From: Galeopsis tetrahit
Lineage: Eukaryota > Streptophyta > Magnoliopsida > Lamiales > Lamiaceae
DNA length: 64,000 nt
Assembly: GCA_963675135.1 (NCBI GenBank)
Contig: OY776132.1
Span: forward strand, 558,001 to 622,000
Direction of reading: 5' to 3'
The notes under the pieces are model-generated. The model was given only the letters and a program-made list of their open reading frames with translations. It did not search any database and had not been told where the DNA came from. Positions 1 through 11,000 of the stretch are shown piece by piece (position 1 is the stretch's first letter; each line of letters starts with the position of its first letter). The translations under genes were made by a program, and so were the position numbers.

Positions 1-312
1 AAAAACTTTCTGAAGAATTTCGAAAACTGAATTTAGAAGATCAGTTAGAGATGATAGGAAGGAGGGTGGCCCATTTGATACCATGTTAAGAATCTAAAGT
101 GGTAATTCATTCACGCCTTTTACATTTACAGAGTGGCAGTATATATAGGCATAGCTCGCAGCTTGCCTTTCATGTTTCTACTATAGATCTTTCTAGATTA
201 AGTTTGTTGTAACTAACTAACAACATTTCCTATCATCTAACTCTCTGCTTTTACAGTGTATTAGACTAACAGCTTTGCTATACATTAACAGCAGCTTTGC
301 TATACATTAACA
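1..312 (-). mobile_element. 5' end of a copia-type LTR retrotransposon, continuing beyond the left edge
   Basis: Read on the minus strand, an LTR (84-312) is followed by TGGTATCAAA (complement of 74-83), matching the start of the initiator-tRNA-Met primer binding site used by plant copia elements (TGGTATCAGAGC). The untranslated leader then runs off the window at base 1. The element interrupts the intron before exon 6 of the partial acyltransferase gene: intron sequence from GTTACGAAAAATG at 313 onward is shared with the intact copy at 10877-10889. A GTTAC target duplication is predicted at the far, unseen end. Established: PBS type. Inferred: that the rest of the element is intact. Confidence 0.75.
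84..312 (-). repeat. 5' LTR of the left-edge copia element (229 bp)
   Basis: The LTR has perfect 6-bp inverted ends (TGTTAA at 84, TTAACA at 307-312), as expected for TG...CA termini. It contains an imperfect tandem duplication of about 21 bp at 270-312 with the core GCTTTGCTATACATTAACAG. The flanks (TACCA left, GTTAC right) do not match, so it is not a solo LTR, in agreement with the PBS on one side. Confidence 0.7.
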
Positions 313-332
313 GTTACGAAAAATGCTGACAG

Positions 333-760
333 TCAGCAGCTAAGATGCTGAGGGCAATGCTGAAGAATGCGACTTTCACTTTCTCGAACGTAATGGGCCC
401 ACAAGATGAGGTCCTATTGTTTGGACACCATTTAGTTTACATTGCACCTTCTCTCAATAATGTTCCGCAAGTAAGTCCAACCATATGCCATTTAATTATT
501 AATTAATTATTTTTAATATTCCAATTGTTTAATTAATTAATTATTTTTAATTTTCCAAATATTTAATTAATTATATTTTGATGCAGTCACTGATCGTCCA
601 TTACCAAAGCTATGCTGGGAAGCTTATAATTTCGATTGGTGTTGATGAAAAATTGATCCCAAATCCTCGTCAACTCTGCGAGGATCTGGTCAACTCTCTT
701 GGAGATATTAAGGAAGCTGTAATAAAAACTGGGCTTCTAAACGATGGTCATAACGAGTGA
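333..760 (+). CDS. WSD1-like: WSD1-like O-acyltransferase, last two exons only (gene 0)
   Basis: Two exons: 333-470 (46 codons) and 587-760 (57 codons plus TGA), with AG/GTAAGT and GCAG/TCACTG junctions identical in layout to exons 6 and 7 of the complete copies downstream. They encode the C-terminal DUF1298-type domain, including NVMGP and the SYAGKLIISIG stretch. Substitutions such as YIAPSLNN in place of YISPSVYG, and VDEKLIPNP, set it apart. Exons 1-5 must lie left of the window, beyond the copia element in intron 5. Its closest relative is gene 1, which shares intron 5 sequence, YIAPS and a copia scrap in the 3' flank. Whether the gene is still expressed through the insertion cannot be told from here. 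Confidence 0.85.
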
Positions 761-917
761 CAAAAATATTGGAAGATATGTTTTTATATATGGCAAGTGT
801 GTATGCATGTATAATTAAATATTGGTTTTCAGCAAGATTTTAATTACTACAGTATATATTATAGGTTTGCAAGGTATTATTGGTTTGATGTAATGATGTG
901 TTTTCCAGTACTGTAAG

Positions 918-1145
918 TTGTCTACATTAAATAAATCGTCTTTTGAAGTATTATTATGGTTAATTAATTCATTTAAAGTATTTGGTTGTGGTGAATTTCC
1001 TTATTTCCGCGATTATGCGCAGCACAAGTTGACTCCTCGTAGTCAACCTTGTATTTTTCTTGGCTATAGTAGTAGTACTCATAAGTGTTTTCAGTGTTTT
1101 GACCTTATCGCTTCCCACACTTTTTCCGGATGACAAGATAACTCC
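918..1145 (+). mobile_element. copia polyprotein fragment (integrase/RT linker), degenerate
   Basis: An open stretch encodes residues like KVFGCGEFPYFRDY, HKLTPRSQPCIFLGYS and KCFQCFDL. These match the conserved copia block FGC...HKLdprS.pCiFLGYS...yrCld just after the integrase core. It is an isolated scrap in the 3' flank of gene 0. A diverged copy lies at the same position 3' of gene 1 (about 12250-12480), so it was carried along when the gene duplicated. Confidence 0.75.
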
Positions 1146-1153
1146 ATCTGCGG

Positions 1154-1629
1154 TAGAGGGCTACGGGCTAAACGGGTTAGGGCCTTAATCGGTTCATATT
1201 TAACGGGCCTACAATTGTTGGGACCTAACCCTAACCCTAGTGGGCCACGGGCTAAACGGGCCACTAACAGGTTACAATAATTTTTTTTTCTTTTAAAATT
1301 AAAGGTCTCAATTGGCACGTCCAACAAGCAAATAAAATAGAAAAATACATAATTAGTTAATGATCAGTAAATGAGAAAACAAAAGTATAATTTAAACACA
1401 ATTCTAGAACTCATTGGTCCTCAATATTAAAAAAAAAAAAAAAGTAACAACTCGGGCTAGCGGGTTGGCCCTGTAGCCCTGCGGGCTGGCCCGGTTTAGC
1501 CCACGAGCTAACCGGTCCGGGTCAAAAAAGCCCAATTTTAAACGGGCCTATAATTCATGAACCCTAACCCTGTATTTTTCAGGGTTAAACGGGCCAGCCC
1601 GATTAGCCCGGCCCGGATAAACATCTCTA
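1154..1629. mobile_element. hAT-type non-autonomous element, 476 bp
   Basis: Bounded by TAGAG...CTCTA and flanked by a perfect 8-bp target duplication ATCTGCGG (1146-1153 and 1630-1637), the length typical of hAT transposons. The interior is rich in GGGCTAAACGGG and CCCGGCCCG runs, common in plant hAT-like MITEs, and has no coding capacity. It splits the end of the copia scrap. 1638-1822 holds nothing I recognise. Confidence 0.8.
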
Positions 1630-2318
1630 ATCTGCGGGCTAATATATGAATAGCACCCCAACAGGTCTGACAAGGTCTCCTTAGTGAAGTGACACTCCTA
1701 TGAGATCACATGTTTCAATTTTGGTGTTTTATATTTTATTAATCCATTATATGGATGATTGACATGTTTCATATTAAAAAGAATTAATGTTCTATACTAT
1801 TAAAAAAAATTAACGTCCTATATTAAAAATTCAATAAGCACGTGAAATACCAGTGAATGGTGGGTTTGGGGGTGTATTTGGCGAAATAGGGGGTGCAGAT
1901 AGCGGAATTGGTGGTGGGAATGAGTTTACGTCGACATTGGGTATTTGTGTGAAGGGGGTGTATTCCACAAAACAGGGGCCGCCATTGGTGGTGGGGAAGA
2001 GGTTGCGTCGATAGTGGGTATATTTGGGGAGGGGGTGCATTTATAAATATTTGGGGTGGAGCAGGAGAAGTGGGTAGAGCAGGGGGTGCATTAAGCAAAG
2101 TAGGCGGTGGAAAAAGCACATCAGTAGGGTTTTCTGGTGGGCAGGAGGGTGTATTTACTAAAATGGGTGGTGTATCTACTAATTCAGGGGGTGTATCTAC
2201 TAATTCAGTGGGTGTATCAAGAGCAGTTTTAGGAGTGGCTAGAGGAAATACATTTTCAACAAATTGAACATGACGAGAGGTATATATTTTGTTAGTTTTT
2301 AAGTCAAGACAAAGATAA

Positions 2319-5139
2319 TGACTTGGTTCGTATTTTTGCACTTTTTAAACAACTATACGATCCCCACAAGCGTATGGGTTCGATAGTAGTATGATAAGTA
2401 TACCAAGTAGATATTCGTTCCAAGGATCTAATTAGGAGAGCGTGGAGCCCCAAAACTATAAGTCAAAATGGTGTTATAGAAGCTAAACAGGAGAGTAAAG
2501 CAAATATCAATAAGAAAAAGAAACACTAAGTAAACAACTAAAACTAACTCTCAAAAAGATGAAAGTGCAAGTGGAAGAATTGCTTCGGGTGTCTTCCTTA
2601 TGTGGGATCACTAATGAATTAACGAACTAATCACAATGATTAAGCCTAATGTCTTGAATTATGCTAAAGGCTATCACATATATGTGTAGACCAATCCCTT
2701 GTGAGGCTTAGGTGAACACGTGCATTAATTAGCAATTATAGGATCTAATCAATACCATAAGCCCCTAAGATAGTGTCTCATAAACACGTTCAACACGGTT
2801 ACTAATGCTTATGAGACGCCCTTTCACTAATCTAATAGACGACCTCTAATCGACTAATGTCTAATGTCGTCGATCTAAGCAATCAACCCCCGGTCGGTGT
2901 AGCTAATTACTATGTTAATTATAATCGATTAATTCAAGCTCACACACACATTCTTAATCATGCAACCCAATACGGTCGTTGAAGTCGACAAAATCAACAA
3001 TGCTAGCTAATAGGGTGAATTAATCAATTGAATCATGGAAAACACAATACTAGAAACAATTAAAATCAAGACATAGGTTGATTAAGCAATTAATTCATAA
3101 ACCCACTAATTACCCTCATAATTCCAACACCTAGAGCAATAAGAGATTACCCCATATCTAAATTAACAACTAAAATAAAACTCATTGAAGACATGAATGA
3201 AATTGAAATTACTAAATTAAATTTGCTATAATGGAAAAATATCACCTTAGATCTTCAAATGCTTCAATCTCTCAAACAATAAAATAAAATACTGAATGAA
3301 ATCTATCTATGAAATGGAAGAACAAATTAAACTAATCTATTGAGTGGAGTGGTGGGGAGGAGAAGAGATTTCTCCCCGATGGAAGAGCCCTCTTTTTCGC
3401 CTCTCCTCTCTCCTGCGTGCGTATCCTCCGCTTATGGCTACTGCCTCCCCAAAACATTCAAAGTCTGGGCCCATTAGTGGAGTAATTTGACTTGGGCTCA
3501 AGAGAATTAAATTCATCAGCCTCCCTCTCATTTTAGTTAATGGGCTCCTTTTCCCTCTCGATGGCCCATCAATTTAATTAAGGGCGCGGCTAAAGGCACC
3601 CAAGGATCCTATGAGTACACTCACGGGAATTATTTTTTAACACAAGGGGTATGCAAAATGACGTTTATACTCCTCTTGCACTTTTTTAAAAAATACGACG
3701 GATGAGTACACCCACATGTTCTATTTCACTAGAGAATCATCTCCATTCTCCACCATCAACAAAACACAAAACATCAACACCATTCTTCAACAAAAACACA
3801 AAAAATCAACAAAAACACAAAAAAATTAAGATGTTCGAAAATATTAACCGAATAAAATTAAGATGTACGAAAATTTTTACCCAACAAATTCTATATGTTC
3901 GAAAAAATATTCAAAACATCTCAAATTTGTCCGAAAAAAAAAAATCAAACAAGATGTTCGAAATTTTTTCAAAAACAAAAACTGAATGTTCGATTTTTTT
4001 TTCAAAACAAACACCGATTGTTCGAAAATGTTTCCAAAACAAACTCAATAGGTTCGAAAATAGTTATCGAACTTCTAAAAACCCTAATTTTCCTAAAAAC
4101 CCTAATTTTCCTACAATTCCTAAAATTTTCAAAAACCTACCTTGAAATGGGCGGCGGCGGACGAGGGCAGGGGTGGCGGCGGTGGACGAGGGCAGGGGTG
4201 GCGGCGTTCGAAGCTGCGACGTGGGGAGGGGAGGGGAGGAGCGGCTCCGCTAGGGAGGGAGGGAGGGGTAGTGGGCGGCGGCGGACGATTCACCCTTCTC
4301 CAGCGGCGGCGGCGTTCGAAGCGGCGACGTGGGGAGTGAAGCGACGTTGTCGCCGCCTGGGGAGGAGCGGCGCCGCTAGGGAGGGAGGGGGTGGTGGGCG
4401 GACGAGGGCAGGGGCGGCGGCGAACGATTCGCCCTTCTCCAGCGGCGGCGACGTGGGGAGTGAAGCGGCGCTGTCGCCGCGTGGGGAGGGGAGGGGAGTA
4501 GCGGCGCCGCTAGGGAGGGAGGGGTGGTGGGCGGCGGCGTCGATTGAGAGGTGGGTGGTGGCGGCGTCGATTTGGGAGGGAGGGTGAGGTGGGTGCACCC
4601 TTCTGTGTGTTAAAGTGTGAGAATGGGAGGATTGAGGAAGATAAAGGGTTTAGATAAGAAGGTTATTTTTGACATTTTCACGTGGGTGTCCTCATCTGTT
4701 TTGTGTGTGTCCTCATCGCGTGGGTGTACTCATAGTATCCTTGGGTGCCTTTAGCCGCGCCCTTTAATTAATTACGTGGCTGCTTCCTTGTTCATGAAAT
4801 GGGCCAATTCCATCCAAGCTTGTTTTAATTCATGGGCTGCCACTTCAGCTCAAACCATTTAATTAAATGGGCCTGATAAATTAATTATCAAGCCCAAATT
4901 AATTTAACTTTCAAACTTTTCTCGTTTCGACCCCTTCTCGATTTATTCCTTCGATTGACTCCACAAAATTATCGAGGCGTGTTTTGCTCCAAAAATCATC
5001 ATTTTTCCTACAAAATAGCAAACTTACACCATTTCTCCAAATCAAGTGCAATTAGTCAATTTAGTATAAATAATGCACGAAATCCAATAAAATTATGCAA
5101 ATTAAATACATGAATTTTAAGAAATTTTCACACTAATCA
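2319..5139. repeat. solo LTR of a large retrotransposon, nested in the copia element
   Basis: Starts TGACTTGG and ends CACTAATCA, and is flanked by a perfect 5-bp duplication GATAA (2314-2318 and 5140-5144). It sits exactly between the codons for AAYL and CLDL of the host copia polyprotein. Without its own nested Mutator-like insertion it is about 1.63 kb. It has no coding capacity, and its ends have the TG...CA form of an LTR. No second LTR or internal region is present, so recombination to a solo LTR is the simplest reading. Superfamily unassigned; gypsy-like is possible. Confidence 0.7.
3582..4762. mobile_element. Mutator-like (MULE) non-autonomous element with GC-rich interior
   Basis: Terminal inverted repeats of about 38 bp (GGGCGCGGCTAAAGG... 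and ...CCTTTAGCCGCGCCC) are flanked by a perfect 9-bp duplication TTTAATTAA (3573-3581 and 4763-4771), the Mutator hallmark. The left half is AT-rich with TTCGAAAA-type repeats. The right part (4140-4600) is strongly GC-rich with repeated GGCGGCGGACGAGGGCAGG-like units. The GC block resembles sequence captured in Pack-MULEs, but I recognise no parent gene. Open frames here are compositional. Confidence 0.85.
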
Positions 5140-5149
5140 GATAAGCAGC

Positions 5150-6310
5150 TTGGGTAGGAGAATATCCAATGAAGACACAGGGAGTGGATCTAGGGTCTAA
5201 TTTATGGGAAGTGTAGGGGCGGAGCCAAGGATAACATAAGCAACCAAAAACTCTAAGTTTGGCTAGGTTGGGAGTTTGTTTTAGGAGGTATTGATATGAG
5301 GATAACATAGTAAGATTGAGTTTTGGTAGACGGTTTATAATATAGGTAGCAGCACAAACTGCATGAGGCCAATATGTAAGGGGCATGGAGGCATGGTGTA
5401 AAAGGGCTAAGGCAGTATCAACAACATGTTTGTGACGACGTTCAGACATGCCATTGTGTTCAGGGGCGTGTGAAGGAGTTGTGAGATGAGATATGCCATG
5501 AGTTTGAAGAAGAGAACGAAGAGCAATGAACTCTCATCCATTGTCAGAATAAAGGGTTTTGATTTTGGTGTTATAAAAGTTGTCCACTATATTTTTAAAG
5601 GAGATAAAAGTGGGGAGAACATCAGACTTACGTTTTAGGGAGTAGAGCCATATGTATTTGCTAAAGTGATCAACAAAAATGACATAGTATTTGAAGCCTT
5701 TAGTTGACAGGACAGGGAACGATCACACATCAGAATAAAGAACCTCAAGGGGGGAACTAGATATAATGCTTGAATCGTAAAAAGGAAGTTTATAACTTTT
5801 AATACACTTGCAAGAATCACAATAATGCAGTTTTGAGGTCGTGATAGGTAAGTTATACTTGGATAAGGTATGAGAAAGGATTTTGGAGGACGGATGACCT
5901 AGACGGGCATGCCAGATGGGTGATGGTTGTTTTTCCGAGATGGAGGCTGTGGGGTTAAAAGATGCTCGAGTCGGCCATACGTAGAGATTATCCACGCGAC
6001 TCCCCGTGAGGAGAATGGTCCCCATTTTGCCATCCCGCACCTGAAAATTAGTAGAACAAAAAATAATGTTAACATCATTATCTCGACACAAGGTTGAAAC
6101 AAAGATAAGGTTTTTGGCCATTTGTGGGACAACAAGAACGTTTGAGAATTTTAGCATATTAACATGAGGAAACGACAAGGAACCAATATGCGAAATTTGC
6201 AAACCGTTACCATCACCGATGATGACATCATCCGAGCCGGAATATGGAGAGAAAACGGATAAATTATGGGGGTGAGTTGTGATATGATAAGAGTCCCCGG
6301 AGTCCAAGAT
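5150..6310 (-). pseudogene. copia gag-pol remnant: protease, gag-pre-integrase, integrase
   Basis: The minus strand encodes a DSG protease motif followed by IGDGNGL, the VLVVPQMAKNLIFVSTL block, the integrase zinc finger HARLGHP...CDSC, the integrase core (YSDV; FVDHFSKYIWLY; LYSDNG; HNGMSERRHKHVV) and WPHAVCAATYIINRLP. Two nonsense changes are visible as TGA: complement of 5723-5725, where the family usually has Trp after SDV, and complement of 5534-5536, where it usually has Gly in SDNGGEF. The protease triad reads DSGDS instead of DSGAT. It cannot make a full polyprotein. The continuation after GYSPTQAAYL resumes at 2313 with CLDLKTNKIYTSRHVQF. Confidence 0.85.
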
Positions 6311-6590
6311 TCAGGGGCGGGAGGGGATCTGTGAAATGGACAGATGTGGTGTATGTACCAGCAGGGTGGGTGTGTATACTCGATGGGGTGTATGTAGTAG
6401 TGGAGTGGGTGAGTAGATGCGGGGGTGTATTTACCAGAGTTGGGGGTGTATGCTGCAGTTGAGTAGTGGGTCTGACCCATTTGAACAGCAAGTGCATCCA
6501 TAAGGAATCAAGAAGACTAATGGGCGGTTGAGTAAAGAGTTAAGAGAGAGGGAGGTTACTCGTAGATTAATGAAACACATTTTTTACCAT

Positions 6591-8000
6591 TCAAAAAAAA
6601 AAAAAAACTTACCGAATTTAAACTCGACCGGTAGATCCGACCCCTTGCCAATATTAAACAATATTAATTGACAATTGCACGTGATTCTCGATCTATCTAC
6701 GTTTCTGACATTTTTTTAAAGAAAATTTGAAATATAGTGTAATTAATGATAATCAATATCGATTCGTGGTCATGAATTGACAGTATCGAGGCAATATTGA
6801 AAGCCCATACTGATAAGAAATACTCCCTGCGTTACACTTTTTTGTCATTTTAAATACAAATTAAAAAAATTATTTAATGTTAATAATTATTTGTATAATA
6901 AGGACTATTATACTCTTCTGCAGGTATTATTAAATAAAAAAAAATTGATTAAATTAAGAGGAGTTACAAGAATTGTTAAATTACCATTTCACACTCAGGA
7001 GCTAAGTACAAGTATTGTTCTCCCAACAAAAAAACTGTCCAGCCTCGCCCTCCTTTCACGACTGGTGTGCAGCACCTAGACTAGTGTGCAAATAACGGTT
7101 GGTGTTTTTATGTATGTTTTGTTGCTTTTATCGCTTCTGTATATCCTCATGTAACTTTGAGTGATTCACTCTTTTGATCAGTACTAGCAGTGGTACTCGG
7201 GTTTTAAGAAAAGACAAAAAAAAAAAAGCGATAGAAGACAATAATTTTTGCAAAGTTGAAAAAAAAATGGTATTGTTAAATTTGTAATTTTATATATCAC
7301 AAAAAATAAGAAGACTAAGTTGAAAAAACATCATTAATATTTTTTTAAAAATTAAAGATGGAAGGTATTATGAAACTTTTTTAAGTTTAAAAAATGACGA
7401 ATAGTGTATAATTGTGGTTATCAACAATTACCTATCACTATAGATTTTTATTAGAAAAGTTGTAATGACAGGATCTCTATCCTTGTAAGACCACAATATT
7501 TCTTTAATTTATAGTGCAGAACATTGCCCGCCTGATCAGATATCTCGAACCATTTATTTTTAAGTACGGTTATTGTAAATATGAGAAAACATTTAATTAG
7601 AAATATGAAGTGCAACGCATATTTATTAATTAACATGTGACATGAACATGCAAACTTAATTGTACTTGTATATATCTTATAACACATCACTACATCAGTA
7701 GTTATATTAAAAGACAAAAAATGTATATGAGGCTATATCATACATGAGAATGGCGCGTACATAAGAACAAAAAAATTAATGACTGACTTCTTTCATTATT
7801 GCACGATTCTCTGATTGAAAGTCTTTAGTGACAACAATTTTATTATTAATGAAAGTTAATCTTCAACTACCCCTAACTTACACATGTGATTCATTTATTT
7901 CATAAGGGTCCATACTTAATTTATTTGCCCATCTTGCCTCACCCATCATTTCAGAATACTTAATTACATTATAGTACTCCGTATTTAAACATATACGTCC
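6591..8000. other. intergenic, 5' flank of gene 1
   Basis: Starts with an A-run (6594-6607). 6660-6830 holds a module (AATTGACARTTGC... GTAATTAATGAT) that recurs upstream of gene 2 (13240-13380) and gene 3 (25490-25610), so it belongs to the duplicated unit. 7600-7720 (GCAACGCAT...CATGCAAACTTAATTG...) recurs at 16219-16400. 7850-7970 holds a block with CTACCCCTAACTT, CTCATTTATT and GCCTCACCC, shared with upstream regions of several other copies. A TATTTAAA box lies at 7982-7989. No gene is seen; small open frames at 6891 and 7451 are spurious. Confidence 0.6.
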
Positions 8001-8063
8001 ATGGGCTCATTCACTCGTACAACAAAATTATCCATGAAAATTAATACTAATTATAACAAAAAA

Positions 8064-11000
8064 ATGGCGGAAGAAGAAGAAGGAGAGCCAGCTAGCCCGG
8101 GTGCCCGAATGCTGCAAGCAAAAGAAGTCAATACGTGTATAATAGCAGTGTTAGGTTTCAAGACAACGATCGATCCCATTTTCTACAAGAAGCGCGTCGA
8201 GCAAACTCTCGTCAAGCATCCTCGTTTCTCAAGCATCCTCGTAAGTCAAACAACTTTTTTTTTTTTATTGACAATGTTTTGTTTAAACCAGTTTTACTGT
8301 GCAACCGATTTGCATTTTGTATTTATTTTATATAATATTATAAGTTGTTTCATTAAATGATTGTGGAACAATTGTATTGTAAATATGGTTTACATAATTC
8401 TAATTTCACTAAACTCACCAAACCAAAATAATACAAACAATCAAATTATTGTCTTTTCACCAAACCATACAAACTATCATTTTTTTACACATAAACCATG
8501 CACTAACCTATTTTTTCATGTCAAATTTCTCCCGATCTAAAAATTTGCATCGTATATGATCTTTGAATTGAGTTTTTTTTATCTTCCATAAATCCTAAAA
8601 ATTGCAAAGTGTGGAAGAAATAGTTAGTGAATTTGTAGTATGCAAATTTTGACGAAAATACCTTCTTTAAAATACTTATCGAATATCATGTTTTTATTTG
8701 AACAAGGTCGAGAAGAAGGGAAAATGTTGGTGGAAACGAACACACGTAGATGTCGACAACCATGTTTTTGTTCCGCATTTGGATCCTGATACGGAACCCT
8801 CCGACGAATTTGTCGAGGACTTCGTATCAAATCTGTCGAAAATACCCCTGGATATGACAAAACCACCCTGGGAATTCCACATCCTCAATGTAAAAACATC
8901 GGATGCAAATTCTGCCGCAATATTCAAAGTTCATCACTCAATGGGAGATGGAGTGTCTCTCATCTCTGTGCTACTTGCATGTTCTAGAAAAATCTCTGAT
9001 CCTGAGTCTTTACCTATTATGCCCTTGTTTAAGAAACAGAAGCATGTTTCTAAGAAGGGGTTTTTTGTCTTTATTTGGACAATTATTTTGATTATTTTCT
9101 ATACTTTGGTTGATATTGCAATGAATACTGCTACGATTATGTTCTTGAAAGATGGAGAGACTCCGATTAAAGCAAGTGGAGGAGTTGAGCTTACTTATAA
9201 GAGATTCGTTCATCGGATTGTTAATCTTGATGATGTTAAGCTCGTCAAGAGAGCCATGAATGTGGTATGTTCTACAACCTTTATGAGCTTATATATATGA
9301 GAATGCATGAAATTGAAAACGATCGAGTTATGGGATAGAAGTCAATTTAGTCCCATAACTTTCTACCTTTTTTTAAATGATCTCAAACAAGTTAAATGTA
9401 TGTACCAATTTAGTCTTCATTTTTTTAAATTTATCTGTTTTGGTCCCAAAAGATAAATGTAGCAATTTCGTCCCATTTTTTCGCAATTTGTTTTGTTTTG
9501 ATCCCAAAAATGTTAAATGTAATTGCGAAAAAAATGGACTAAACTGATACATTTAACTTTTATGCGATCATTTTTCGAAAATATTGAAAGTTATGGGACT
9601 AAAATGGTACATTTAATTTTTTGGAAGCAAAACACAACAAATTGTAAAAAAATGACACTAAATTGATACGTTTAACTTTTTTAGGATCATTTTAGAAAAG
9701 GTTGAAAGTTATGAGACAAAATTGACTTATATCCCCCGAATTATTTGATACTCGGCTTGAGATATAAAACCTTGTTCGATGTAAGATATTTTTATGTTTG
9801 ATAAAGTCTGAATTAACCTCCGCTCGAGCTCGGTAAGTAAAAAAAACTCTTCCTATCCAAGTTTTTAAATGCAAAGATTCTGACATTGTTAAATATATAT
9901 GTTTGAAATTGTTGAAGAGCATCAATGATGTTTTAGTTGGAGTCACTGAAGCTGGTCTCACTCGCTATCTCAAAACAAGATATGGTACATTAATTCTTTT
10001 CCAAATTATTACTCCCTCCATTTTTTAATAAATGTCATTTTAGCTTTTTACAACAAATTAAGATTATAAATTGTGGTCGATATCACCCTTCATTAATTAT
10101 AACTAATTTTAATATAGAAATTTTATTTGATAAAGAATGTAGCTAGTATTCATAAATCAAATTAATTTTGGTATAAACAATTTTTGTGGAATTTTTTAAT
10201 GAAAAATATTTATGGTAAATGAATAAGGATAAAATAGTCAAAATTAAAGAAAAAGCCATAGAATGATACTTATTTTAAAATTAGTTAAAAAGTCAAAGTG
10301 ACACTTATTAAAAATCGGAGGGAGTATTATTTTTAATTCTTGAAATTATTTACTTAGTCTATATGTCTCCATATTGACCACAGAAAAAGATGGAGAAAAT
10401 ATTATTGGTGGGAAAATCATGAAGAAGAACACTAATTCTTTATTAAGAAAAACACGACTTAGATCACTTGTAGTGTTTAACCTAAGACCAACTCCAACAA
10501 TTGAGGTAAATGTCATAAATCTTTCTTGTTATGAAATTCGTCCTTCAGTTACGCCCTTAATATTACTTAATAGTCGAAAACGAGGTTATTAATTAATATA
10601 TTTAATACAGAATTTGTTCGAGATGATGGAGAAGGGGGAGTTAAATGACACGTGGGGAAATAAGAGTGGTGCAGTTCTTCTGCCCTTCACGATTGCTCCA
10701 CAAGACGACGTCTTAAGTCACATTCGTCGAGCAAAATCGAACATGGATCGAAAGAAACTCTCACTCGCACACAAAATTGGCTTCCTTGCAAACAAGCTAG
10801 TAATGTCCTTGTTTGGAACCAAGGTACAAAATGTTTTCTACCCATTAATTTTCAATTAAATGACTCTAATACCCTTGTTACGAAAAATGTTGACAGTCAG
10901 CAGCTAAGGGGATGAGGGCAGTTATGAAGAATACGACTTTTAGTTTCTCGAACGTAATGGGCCCACAAGAAGAGGTCCTACTCTGTGGACACCATTTAGC

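Larger units (their letters stand above)
1823..6590 (-). mobile_element. degenerate minus-strand copia retrotransposon, split by a nested solo LTR
   Basis: In minus-strand order: an end-of-gag/protease region (about 6500-5900), gag-pre-integrase and integrase (5900-5145), a nested 2.8-kb insertion (2319-5139), then the end of the integrase/RT linker (2313-1823). Reverse transcriptase, RNase H, LTRs and the gag start are not seen, so it is a fragment. Both outer parts carry arrays of the plus-strand motif GGGTGTAT (2040-2220 and 6340-6460), encoding proline/threonine-rich linkers. Confidence 0.8.

Noticed and set aside
84..312. Solo LTR
   Set aside because: A primer binding site follows it on the minus strand and the two flanks do not form a duplication, so it is the 5' LTR of an element extending left.
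3702..4598. Long ORFs on both strands in 3.7-4.6 kb
   Set aside because: Low-complexity Lys/Asn-rich and Gly/Ala/Arg-rich frames created by AT-rich repeats and GC-rich repeats inside a non-autonomous Mutator-like element.
8001..8063. N-terminal extension of gene 1 from the first in-frame ATG
   Set aside because: Only 12 bp from a TATTTAAA box, and the equivalent ATG is out of frame in genes 5 and 7; the downstream ATG is conserved in all copies.
8624..8927. Antisense ORFs of about 80 residues opposite exon 2, repeated in every paralogue
   Set aside because: They mirror the conserved exon 2 codons and recur only because the sense strand is conserved. No independent start, family match or splice context.
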